A stretch of 52,190 bases of DNA, taken from NCBI GenBank assembly GCA_002372235.1, contig DFJI01000043.1, forward strand, positions 1 to 52,190. The letters are read 5' to 3'. Positions within the stretch are counted from its first letter, which is position 1, and each line of letters starts with the position of its first letter. Position numbers and translations under genes: made by a program. Below, piece after piece: positions 38,911 through 46,289 of the stretch. The DNA comes from Prevotella sp. UBA3675 (lineage in GTDB: Bacteria; Bacteroidota; Bacteroidia; Bacteroidales; Bacteroidaceae). A model generated the notes under the pieces. It worked only from the letters and a program-made list of their open reading frames with translations. It was not told where the DNA came from and ran no database searches.

Positions 38911-40623
38911 ATGAAACAAAGGTTGAAATTTCTGTTATTGCTGCTCCTACTCATGCCCCTCAGCGGTGTGGCACAGACTGAGCCCACTGAGCAGCAGGAC
39001 TCCGTGCAACTGGTGATGGACTCGCTCAGGCGAGAGGTGCAGGAACTGAAGCTCAAGGAGATGATGATGCAGCACGTGCTCGACTCCACAGGGCGCTCGG
39101 CGCGCGAAGACTCCATGCGCCAGGCCCTCCGGCAGCAGCAGATCGACTCGCTGCGGAAGATCACGCCCGGCGTGCCGGTCATCGTAGAGGGCGACACGCT
39201 CTTCAACATCTATGCCTCGCTGGGCGGCGAAGGCCCGCTCCACCGCGCCGAGAACATAGCCTACAAGGTGAAGCAGCTGGGCAAGAGCCTGCGCACCACG
39301 ACCGACTCGGTGTTCGTGTTCAACTCTGAACTCACCAGCGACATCATGTGCGGCGAGGTGGTGGTGATGCGAGTGAGCGAGCTCGACGGCCTCTGGGCCG
39401 GGAAGAGCCGGCAGGAACTGGCCCGCGACCGCATGGCCACCATCGACGCCACCATCGCACAGCTGCAAAAGGAGTACGGCCTGAAGGCCAAGCTCTACGG
39501 ACTGTGCTGGGCCGTGGTGCTCATCGTGCTGCAGATACTGTTCTTCATCCTCACCTCGCGCTTCATAGCCTGGCTGCGGCGCGAGATAGCCGGCGGACTG
39601 CGCGGACGGCTGCGCTCACTGGTTGTCAAGGGCTACGAGCTGCTCAACCTGCAGCAGGTGAAGCGCATACTCTTCATCCTCGCCCGCATCCTGCAGGCCG
39701 TGCTCGTGGTGCTGCAGCTCTTCATCTCGCTGCCCACGCTGTTCATCATCTTCCCCGAGACCGAGAAGTTCACGTGGAACATGATCTACTATGTGTGGGA
39801 ACCGCTGCGCGACATCGTGGTCACCACCGTACACTACTTCCCCAATCTGGTGAAGATAGCGGTCATCATCTATGTGGTGAGATGGCTGCTCAGGGGCATC
39901 CGTCATCTGAGCAGCGAGATAGAGGCGGGACGGCTGAAGCTGGACAGCTTCTATCAGGACTGGGCACAACCCACCTATCACATCATACGCATCTTCATCA
40001 TCGCCTTCACACTCATCATCGTCTGGCCGCTGCTGCCAGGGAGCGACTCGGGCATATTCCAGGGTGTGAGCATCTTCGTGGCAGCCCTGTTCTCACTGGG
40101 CTCGTCGGTCTCCATAGGCAATCTCGTGTCGGGCATCATCATCACCTACATGCGCCCGTTCCTGGTGGGCGACTTCGTGCAGATAGGCGAGCACGAGGGC
40201 ACGGTGATTGAGAAGAACTCGTTCACCACCCGGCTGCGCGACATCAAGGAGAACATCATCACCGTGCCTAACAACTCCATCCTGTCGCAGACCACGGTGA
40301 ACTATACGGCTGCCGTCCGTCAGGCTGGCGGCACCATCGTGCACTCAGACTTCACGTTCACCTACAAGGTGTTCCGTGAGCAGATAGAGCCCTTGCTGCT
40401 GGAGGCCGCAGGGCGCTGTGAGCTACTGCTGAAGACTCCCCCACCCTTCGTGCTGGTCACGCAGCTGGAGGACTTCTACACGCGGTATCAGATCAATGCC
40501 TACACCACGGAGTCGCAACGACTGTTCGAGGTGTACTCAGAACTGCACAAGAACATCCTCGATGTGTTCCGGGAGAACAACCTGGAGCCTACGTCAAGTC
40601 ACTTCGTAAAGGTCAATCAGTGA
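38911..40623 (+). CDS. MscS-family mechanosensitive ion channel
   Basis: 570 aa from the ATG at 38911; the frame extends upstream into the terminator and is not used. Signal peptide (MKQRLKFLLLLLLLMPLSGVAQ), a periplasmic coiled coil (~30-190), several membrane helices, then the MscS pore and beta domain: GVSIFVAALFSLGSSVSIGN, MRPFLVGDFVQIGEHEGTV and NIITVPNNSILSQTTVNYT. The pore helix is Gly/Ala/Ser-rich as required. It releases solutes on osmotic downshift. The gene ends 8 nt before the left repeat of the GxxExxY cassette. Confidence 0.92.
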   Translation: MKQRLKFLLLLLLLMPLSGVAQTEPTEQQDSVQLVMDSLRREVQELKLKEMMMQHVLDSTGRSAREDSMRQALRQQQIDSLRKITPGVPVIVEGDTLFNIYASLGGEGPLHRAENIAYKVKQLGKSLRTTTDSVFVFNSELTSDIMCGEVVVMRVSELDGLWAGKSRQELARDRMATIDATIAQLQKEYGLKAKLYGLCWAVVLIVLQILFFILTSRFIAWLRREIAGGLRGRLRSLVVKGYELLNLQQVKRILFILARILQAVLVVLQLFISLPTLFIIFPETEKFTWNMIYYVWEPLRDIVVTTVHYFPNLVKIAVIIYVVRWLLRGIRHLSSEIEAGRLKLDSFYQDWAQPTYHIIRIFIIAFTLIIVWPLLPGSDSGIFQGVSIFVAALFSLGSSVSIGNLVSGIIITYMRPFLVGDFVQIGEHEGTVIEKNSFTTRLRDIKENIITVPNNSILSQTTVNYTAAVRQAGGTIVHSDFTFTYKVFREQIEPLLLEAAGRCELLLKTPPPFVLVTQLEDFYTRYQINAYTTESQRLFEVYSELHKNILDVFRENNLEPTSSHFVKVNQ

Positions 40624-40630
40624 GGAGTCT

Positions 40631-41261
40631 TTTTTGTCAAGAATTAGAGAATTTGAGAATTTCTTTCTTGGTAGAAGAGAATGGGAGGTCTGATGATGAG
40701 AATTTGAGAATTATTGAGTTTAAATTATTTTATTAGAATATGGCGGATCTTTTATATGCTGAAGAATCTAAGCGGCTACTTGGCCTGGCAATGCAACTGC
40801 ATCGGGAGTTGGGGTGTGGATTCAAGGAGAAGGTCTATCAAGATGCATTCGAAGTGCTGCTGCGCGAAAACAATATACCTTTTGAGAGAGAAAAACATCT
40901 TTCATTAGTTTATCATGGCGTGGTCCTGCAACATGATTTCTTCTATGATTTTCTTTGCTACGGAGTGATAGGGATAGAGCTGAAGGCAACAGCTGAACTG
41001 ACAGGTGAACATGAGTCACAACTCATCAACTATCTGCATGTGGGACACCATTATTTAGGCTTGCTCCTTAATTTTGGAACCGCCAGTCTTCAGTATAAGT
41101 TCATTCCCAACCGTCCTGATTACAAGAAATAACATTAATCTATTCTCCAATTCTCATCAGTTTTTCCCTAATGAAAAATTCTCCAATTCAAGGCAGCTTA
41201 GCTGCCCATTCCTTTTACCAAGAAAAAGAAATTCTCAAATTCTCTAATTCTTGACCAAAAA
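40631..41261. mobile_element. 631-bp GxxExxY cassette with inverted terminal repeats
   Basis: Left end 40631-40673 and right end 41216-41261 are inverted repeats of ~43-46 bp differing by three single or double-base indels (core AAGAATTAGAGAATTTGAGA). Further inside, shorter inverted matches (GAATGGG, CTGATGATGAGAATTTG versus CTGATGAGAATTGG) continue the symmetry. One gene is enclosed. No transposase is present, so movement would need help in trans. Confidence 0.7.
40740..41132 (+). CDS. GxxExxY family PD-(D/E)XK-like protein
   Basis: 130 aa, the family length. The name-giving motif is in LGCGFKEKVYQDAFEVLL (Gly-x-x-Glu-x-x-Tyr). Downstream IGIELKATAEL and HESQLINYLHV match the PD-(D/E)XK_3 core (Glu-x-Lys and Gln motifs), and the end YKFIPNRPDYKK is typical. 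The family is widespread in Bacteroidetes and of unknown function. Lying alone within inverted repeats suggests it is cargo of a small mobile unit. Confidence 0.88.
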   Translation: MADLLYAEESKRLLGLAMQLHRELGCGFKEKVYQDAFEVLLRENNIPFEREKHLSLVYHGVVLQHDFFYDFLCYGVIGIELKATAELTGEHESQLINYLHVGHHYLGLLLNFGTASLQYKFIPNRPDYKK

Positions 41262-41277
41262 TATCAATCTTTGAATC

Positions 41278-41808
41278 ATGAGAAAGTTACGAACGATAGA
41301 AATGCAGCGCCTCTCAGTAGAGGAGTTTCGTGAATCCGAAAAAATGCCGCTCGTCGTGGTTCTCGACGATGTGCGGTCGATGTACAACGTGGGGTCAGTG
41401 TTCCGGACTAGCGATGCGTTCAGAGTAGAGAAAATATGTCTGTGCGGCATCACCTCTACCCCACCCCATCCTGAGATTCATAAGACGGCACTGGGCGCAG
41501 AGGACAGCGTGAGCTGGGAATACTGTGCAACGGCATTATCTGCCGTTGAAGAGTTACAGAAACAGGGCTACACGGTCTTTTCAGTAGAGCAGGCGATAGG
41601 CAGCACCCTCCTACCCTCTTTCGCTGCTGAACGTGGCCGTAAATACGCTGTGGTGCTTGGCAACGAGGTGAAGGGCGTGCATCAGGAGGTGGTCGATGCC
41701 AGCGACGGCTGTCTGGAGATACCGCAGCTGGGCACGAAGCACTCCATGAACGTGAGTGTCACCGCAGGTATCATCATCTACGAGTTTGCCAAAGCGTTGA
41801 TGCTGTAA
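41278..41808 (+). CDS. TrmH/SpoU-family RNA 2'-O-methyltransferase
   Basis: 176 aa, the short SPOUT form without an N-terminal substrate domain. Motif 1 LVVVLDDVRSMYNVGSVFRTSDAFRV, motif 2 VVLGNEVKGVHQEVVDASD and motif 3 EIPQLGTKHSMNVSVTAGI form the knotted SAM site. Likely methylates a ribose in tRNA or rRNA; exact site cannot be read. Its start lies 17 nt beyond the right end of the GxxExxY cassette, which therefore sits in what would be its upstream region. Confidence 0.93.
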   Translation: MRKLRTIEMQRLSVEEFRESEKMPLVVVLDDVRSMYNVGSVFRTSDAFRVEKICLCGITSTPPHPEIHKTALGAEDSVSWEYCATALSAVEELQKQGYTVFSVEQAIGSTLLPSFAAERGRKYAVVLGNEVKGVHQEVVDASDGCLEIPQLGTKHSMNVSVTAGIIIYEFAKALML

Positions 41809-41873
41809 GAAAGAGTGAAAACGTCAAACACTTCGAGCGTCTATACTAAACGCATCGAGTGTTTATGTTAAAC

Positions 41874-41915
41874 GCATCGGACGGCTTGTTAAATGCATCG
41901 GACGGCTTGTTAAAT
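41874..41915. repeat. 21-bp tandem repeat, two units
   Basis: GCATCGGACGGCTTGTTAAAT twice, preceded by two diverged TAAACGCATCGn-type words. Intergenic. Confidence 0.9.
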
Positions 41916-41932
41916 GCATTTAGCGAAATAAG

Positions 41933-41980
41933 AAAAAGCGGGAACAACTCGGTATTCGAGCTATTCCCGCTTTTTTTATT
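41933..41980 (+). terminator. Terminator shared by the methyltransferase and LruC genes
   Basis: AAAAAGCGGGAA / TTCCCGCTTTTT arms around a 19-nt loop with T-runs on both strands; lies between convergent genes. Confidence 0.85.
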
Positions 41981-42044
41981 GATGGTCAGTTCAAAAAGTG
42001 TCTTGAACTACTTCTTAAACTCTTGAACTTTTCAACCCTTCAGC

Positions 42045-43937
42045 TTAGTACACGTTTCCTTCGGTGGGAGTGTTGTACCAGTCGGTAGAGTTGATGGGGT
42101 TCTGTCCCCAGTTGTTGAAGTTGCTATAGGCATCCTTGATGCAGACACGCTCCAACGGATAGCGGAAGTCGTTGGGAATCATGATGCCGTGAGGATCCTC
42201 GCCAGCCTTTGCAATCTTTACCTCCAGGTCCTTGCTCTTGTTGTAGATGTAAGGCTGTGTTACGGGGTCGGTAAAGCTGAAGGTCTTGGCCACTGTCTTG
42301 CGCACGGTGATGGGTGTGTTTGTCTGTCCATGCTGGGTGTTGATGAACGTCTGCTGACCCACGTTGAAGAGTGCGTGAACCTCGGCACCGTCGGTGATGG
42401 CTCCTTGGTTGATGTTGCGCACGTAAATCTCGTCGTAAGCACCACAAGCCACGATAGCATATTCTACGGTGGTTGAGTTGATGCGCTTTGCCTTGATGAC
42501 AATGTCGTTCAAGTCGTAGTCGCCCAGCTGGGTGTCCTCAAAGCAGTAAGCATAGCTGTTGGCTTCGACATCGATGGGCATGGGAGTGAAGGGATCGATA
42601 CCACCCTCAATCTCGAACACCACGTCGTTGAAGTCGCGGTCAGTGCCCGACTCGCAGCAGAGGAACATCTTGTTGTTAACCGACAGCCACGCTAAGCGAG
42701 CATCGGTGTCGCCCAGTTTGGCACTGGCCAGATGTCCCCACTTGTTGACTTCCTTGTTTAGACGACCGTCGCAGTAGAGCTCGCCACGGTGAACGTATTT
42801 GCCGCCTTCAAACTTAGGACCATTGTTGCGCAGCATGAAGCCGATGCGATAGCCTTCTGGGAATATGAAAGAGCCCTTGGTACCCACTTCAGGATCATTC
42901 TCCTCTCCCCAGAAAATGAGGGTGTAGGCGGTGTGCTTCTTCAGCTCCTTGTCTTTCATGCCAGTGCTCTTGCCGCCAGTGGCAACTGAGTTCATGAGGT
43001 CGATGGCCTTGTATTTGGGCAGATTCTTGAAGAACTGCACGCGCTCCTCTTCTGACATGATGGCAATCTCTTCGTCCTTGAAATAGTAGTAGTAGAGGTC
43101 GCAGTTTTCCACTTCATGGTATCCTCCGTCGTCCTTGTAGATGGGTGAGAGCACAATGGGATCCTCGCCACCTGTGGTGATGGGATAGCTGCTCTCGTTG
43201 TAGTAGGCAGAGCCACGTATTTTCTCAATGTTCGACACCTTGTTGGGGAAGTAGGTCAGGATGATGTCCTTCATGTCTTCCTTGACATCTTCATCGTAGT
43301 CGGCCATGGTGATAATCTGGTTCTGATAGGTCTCTCTGTTGCCCATCAGATAGAGCAGGCAGTTGTCGAATCCTTCATAGCCGCGCTCCTTGGCATAAGA
43401 CGTTTCAATGGAGTCGATGACAGGTTCTGGCAATGCGCTGATTTGATTGATGATGGACTGTGCGACAGTCTTCCTTCTGGCAGAGGCCGAGCTTGTGAAG
43501 GAGAGGCTCTTGGTTCCCACCTTGAATCCCTTGATGTAGTACTGGTTGGTCTTCGACACGCAGGCTGCGTAAAGTCTGGTAAGCGTGCTGGGTGCATCAA
43601 AGAATATCTCAACAGTCTGACCGTTGGTTGCTTCCACTTCGTTGAGCACCTTGGCATCGGTATTGCCGTAAGGCGACTGTGTGAGAATCTGCACCTTGAC
43701 AATGTCGTTCAGGTTGGCATTGGCTGTGACGGTGATAGAACTCTTCACGGTGGTTGACCAGTCCTGATCGGACGGGAAATTCACACCGAAACGGTTCAGT
43801 ACGTTCTGCTGAATCTGATCAGCAGTGTTTTCTTCTTGATTTTGGGGTTGTTGATAGAGGTCTTTCTCCTTTGAACAGCTGGAGAGGAGCAAAAGACCTA
43901 CTGACAATGATAAAATGGCTTTTCTCATCTTTTTCAT
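42045..43937 (-). CDS. LruC domain-containing lipoprotein (DUF4842)
   Basis: 630 aa. Lipoprotein signal peptide with Cys lipobox (LSVGLLLLSSCSKEKD), so outer-membrane or surface anchored. The central part (GSFIFPEGYRIGFMLRNNG, GTDRDFNDVVFEIEGG) is the DUF4114-like segment, and the C-terminal part (YCFEDTQLGDYDLNDIVIKAKR...) is DUF4842, the pair found in proteins named LruC domain after the Leptospira antigen. Asp-rich D-x-N-D loops suggest calcium binding. No biochemical function is known. It stands alone with its own terminator and a -7-like box. Confidence 0.9.
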   Translation of the reverse strand: MKKMRKAILSLSVGLLLLSSCSKEKDLYQQPQNQEENTADQIQQNVLNRFGVNFPSDQDWSTTVKSSITVTANANLNDIVKVQILTQSPYGNTDAKVLNEVEATNGQTVEIFFDAPSTLTRLYAACVSKTNQYYIKGFKVGTKSLSFTSSASARRKTVAQSIINQISALPEPVIDSIETSYAKERGYEGFDNCLLYLMGNRETYQNQIITMADYDEDVKEDMKDIILTYFPNKVSNIEKIRGSAYYNESSYPITTGGEDPIVLSPIYKDDGGYHEVENCDLYYYYFKDEEIAIMSEEERVQFFKNLPKYKAIDLMNSVATGGKSTGMKDKELKKHTAYTLIFWGEENDPEVGTKGSFIFPEGYRIGFMLRNNGPKFEGGKYVHRGELYCDGRLNKEVNKWGHLASAKLGDTDARLAWLSVNNKMFLCCESGTDRDFNDVVFEIEGGIDPFTPMPIDVEANSYAYCFEDTQLGDYDLNDIVIKAKRINSTTVEYAIVACGAYDEIYVRNINQGAITDGAEVHALFNVGQQTFINTQHGQTNTPITVRKTVAKTFSFTDPVTQPYIYNKSKDLEVKIAKAGEDPHGIMIPNDFRYPLERVCIKDAYSNFNNWGQNPINSTDWYNTPTEGNVY

Positions 43938-44005
43938 TTTTGTTTTATGGTTTTTGAATCTTTCTTACAATCATCCTTGATGAAACGGGAACCGTTTTGA
44001 GTATG

Positions 44006-44013
44006 CAAAATTA
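44006..44013 (-). promoter_or_regulatory. -7 box of the LruC gene
   Basis: TAATTTTG on the minus strand, ~70 nt before the start codon; the leader contains the small hairpin AAACGG/CCGTTT. Confidence 0.4.
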
Positions 44014-44113
44014 CGTCTTTTGCATTTCTCATCTTATTTATAATAAGAATATTTTAGTTATTTAACTTATTTTACATAAAAAAGTATCATCTTCGTTCAT
44101 TTTCTTTGAAAAA

Positions 44114-44160
44114 CAAAAAAGTCAGGAGTTGCAGAGAACTTCTGAAACTCCTGACTTTTA
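44114..44160 (-). terminator. Terminator after rubredoxin
   Basis: AAAAGTCAGGAGTT / AACTCCTGACTTTT arms with a 15-nt loop and T-run on the minus strand. Confidence 0.85.
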
Positions 44161-44180
44161 GAACTTTAAAGTAAGCAGTA

Positions 44181-44339
44181 TTACTCTTCGCTAAAGTCGC
44201 TCTTCCCTACTCCACAGATGGGGCATACCCAGTCGTCGGGAATGTCTTCGAAAGCAGTGCCGGGAGCAATGCCACTGTCAGGATCACCTACTTCGGGATC
44301 GTAAACGTATCCGCATACGTCGCAAACATACTTCTTCAT
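44181..44339 (-). CDS. Rubredoxin
   Basis: 52 aa. Small cytoplasmic electron carrier with one iron bound by four Cys, read in MKKYVCDVCGYVYDPEVGDP and DDWVCPICGVGKSDF. The Cys-x2-Cys-Gly-Tyr and Cys-Pro-x-Cys-Gly motifs, length and acidic character are textbook. It follows the glycosyltransferase gene by 82 nt on the same strand and is closed by its own terminator. Probably serves reactive-oxygen detoxification in an anaerobe; partner not in the window. Confidence 0.96.
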   Translation of the reverse strand: MKKYVCDVCGYVYDPEVGDPDSGIAPGTAFEDIPDDWVCPICGVGKSDFSEE

Positions 44340-44421
44340 AATCGTTTCAATTTGTTTTTTAAAAAAAGGGTTAATATTTGGATTAGTTATCTCTCAGTTC
44401 TTAGCTCTCACCTCTCAGTTC

Positions 44422-45531
44422 TCACCTCTTCCCTCTCTCAATCACCTCTGCTATCTTCTGCACTACCCTTTCGGGCTGAATGCCGTTCATGCAAGCATAG
44501 TCGCCGCGAGCGCAGGGATTCTTGCCGTAGATGCTGCATGGGCGACAGTCTAAGTCGTTCATTTGCAGTGCGTTGTGCTCGCTTTGTCGCCATCCCATGA
44601 AGCCGGCATAGGGATGGGTGGCTCCCCAGATGGAGACGACGGGTGTGGCGGTGAGCGAAGCCATGTGCATGTTGGATGAATCCATCGACAGCATCACGTT
44701 GAGGTGGCTCATGACGATGAGCTCCTGATGGAGGCCGTCGGTATGGTCGCCCACGTAGAGGCTCTGTGGCCATCGCTCGGTCCAGGTCTTGAACACGGCC
44801 TCTTCGTTCTCGCCGCGCCCGAAGAAGAACAGGCGGGCATTGGGGTAGCGCTCGGTGAGCTGGGCGATGACTCGCTCCATGAGGGGTAGGGGATAAATCT
44901 TGCCCTCGTAGGTGGCGAAGGGCGCTATGCCTATCCACTGCTCGCCCGGCTGCTTCAGGCCGATGGCGGGGGATAGGAGGGAGAGGTCGCCAGTGGGGAG
45001 GGGGGAGGGCTCCGAGCTCTCTGCGCGCTCTGCGCTCTCAAAGATAGTTCGGAAGCACAGGTTCTCAGGTTCGATGGGGAAGCCCAGTCGGGCGAACACA
45101 TCGATGTAGTTCTGGAACGAGGTGGGTATGGGCTGGAGCACCTTCTTGGGCTGTGGGGCGGTGAGCCGGTGGCGCAGGTCGCGATGCTTGTCGATGTGGG
45201 CCACGGGGTAGTTGCCCATGCGGAAGCGGATGCGCAGATAGTTGCTGCGAAGCACGCTGTGCAGGTCGGCCACGGCGGTGAACTGCTTGGCCACGAGTCG
45301 GCGGTAAAGGGCGTTGAGACCCTTCACTCCGTGATACTCGTGCTTGAAGTCGGCTCCCATGAAGTTCACGTTCGGCGCGATGCCTTCAAAGAACGGGCGC
45401 GAGCTGAAGCGGCTGAGCACGGTGATGCGCAGGTGTGGATACTGGCGGGCCAGCGCCCAGACTACGGGCACGGTCATGGCCACGTCGCCAAGGGCCGAGA
45501 ATCGGATGACGAGAAGGTGCTGGTGGTGCAT
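44422..45531 (-). CDS. Glycosyltransferase family 9 protein (heptosyltransferase-like)
   Basis: 369 aa. GT-B fold of the ADP-heptose:LPS heptosyltransferase family: VIRFSALGDVAMTVPVVWAL at the start, GIAPFATYEGKIYPLPLMERV at mid-protein, and SMDSSNMHMASLTATPVVSIWGATHP near the end. Acts on LPS core or related glycans at the inner membrane. Residues ~164-175 carry a 9-bp-repeat insertion followed by a Ser/Pro/Leu-rich stretch (PSPLPTGDLSLLSP) absent from typical members. Downstream of DUF4254 (21-nt gap), a frequent pairing in Bacteroidetes. Confidence 0.92.
   Translation of the reverse strand: MHHQHLLVIRFSALGDVAMTVPVVWALARQYPHLRITVLSRFSSRPFFEGIAPNVNFMGADFKHEYHGVKGLNALYRRLVAKQFTAVADLHSVLRSNYLRIRFRMGNYPVAHIDKHRDLRHRLTAPQPKKVLQPIPTSFQNYIDVFARLGFPIEPENLCFRTIFESAERAESSEPSPLPTGDLSLLSPAIGLKQPGEQWIGIAPFATYEGKIYPLPLMERVIAQLTERYPNARLFFFGRGENEEAVFKTWTERWPQSLYVGDHTDGLHQELIVMSHLNVMLSMDSSNMHMASLTATPVVSIWGATHPYAGFMGWRQSEHNALQMNDLDCRPCSIYGKNPCARGDYACMNGIQPERVVQKIAEVIERGKR
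45005..45040. repeat. In-frame 9-bp minisatellite in the glycosyltransferase gene
   Basis: Four degenerate nonamers (GAGGGCTCC, GAGCTCTCT, GCGCGCTCT, GCGCTCTCA) next to a C/G-rich stretch. Confidence 0.75.
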
Positions 45532-45538
45532 GCTTTAC

Positions 45539-45564
45539 CTCCCTAAAGTGGGGTTAGGGGGCCT
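45539..45564. repeat. Short C/G-rich element at the DUF4254/glycosyltransferase junction
   Basis: GCCCCCTAACCCCACTTTAG then GGAGG on the minus strand. It supplies the DUF4254 stop codon (TAA) and a purine-rich AGGGAGGT that can serve as ribosome-binding site for the next gene. Confidence 0.65.
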
Positions 45565-46162
45565 TTTTATACAGCACGGGATTGGTGCTGGGGTCATTAT
45601 ACATTTTCATCTGCCGATAGACCTTCATCACCTTGCGACCGGTGGCATAGTCGTCGAGCAACTGGTCGATGGCCAGCGAGAGGTCTTTCTGCTGTTCGAG
45701 CAGCACGGCAAGCTTCTGTTGGCAGCGCTGCCGATGGTCGTCGGAGGCATCGGTGCGGTCCACCTGCTCCTTCATGTGGTAGATCTTGAGGGCGAGGATG
45801 CTCAGCCGGTCAACGGCCCATGCGGGGCTCTCGGTGTTCAGCCGGGCATCGGGTAGGGGAGTCACCTCGCTGTAGAGGCGACGGAAGTAGGAGTCTATTT
45901 CCTCTACGAGGTCGGTGCGGTCCTGGTTGGAGCGGTCGATGCGCCGCTTCAGCTGTAGTGCTTCAGTAGGATTGATGTGCGGGTCGCGAATCAGGTCTTC
46001 ATAATGCCACTGCACAGTGTCGATCCAGCACTTCAAGTAAAGGCTGTGCTCGATGCTGTCGCGAGAGTAGGGATTATGGATTGTGGTGTCCACATTGTCG
46101 GTCAAGTGATAGTCTTCAATCACTTGGCAGAAAATGCGATTAGCTTGTTCTGTGAACGTCAT
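45554..46162 (-). CDS. DUF4254 protein
   Basis: 202 aa from the ATG at 46162 (MTFTEQANRIFCQVIEDY); an upstream GTG at 46186 is possible but lies closer to the promoter. Conserved residues of DUF4254 are present: NPYSRDSIEHSLYLKCWIDTVQWHYEDLIRDP and LKRRIDRSNQDRTDLVEEID. Mostly helical, soluble, no known activity; regularly encoded beside glycosyltransferase family 9 genes, as here. The last residues KKAP and stop codon come from a C/G-rich repeat. Confidence 0.9.
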   Translation of the reverse strand: MTFTEQANRIFCQVIEDYHLTDNVDTTIHNPYSRDSIEHSLYLKCWIDTVQWHYEDLIRDPHINPTEALQLKRRIDRSNQDRTDLVEEIDSYFRRLYSEVTPLPDARLNTESPAWAVDRLSILALKIYHMKEQVDRTDASDDHRQRCQQKLAVLLEQQKDLSLAIDQLLDDYATGRKVMKVYRQMKMYNDPSTNPVLYKKAP

Positions 46163-46202
46163 ATTTGGTGTATATATGTTTTGCACACTAATTAGTATTT
46201 TG

Positions 46203-46210
46203 CAAAACTA
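46203..46210 (-). promoter_or_regulatory. -7 box of the DUF4254 operon
   Basis: TAGTTTTG on the minus strand with GTTG 20 nt upstream (46231-46234). Confidence 0.5.
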
Positions 46211-46264
46211 AGCATTCTTTTCGAAATCTGCAACAATTCAATATTAATTTTAAGAAAAAATGTG

Positions 46265-46272
46265 TAACTTTG
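46265..46272 (+). promoter_or_regulatory. -7 box of mutS
   Basis: TAACTTTG 17 nt before the ATG at 46290; sets the start codon. The -33 element is not clear. Confidence 0.55.
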
Positions 46273-46289
46273 CAAGCAAAATTGAGGTT

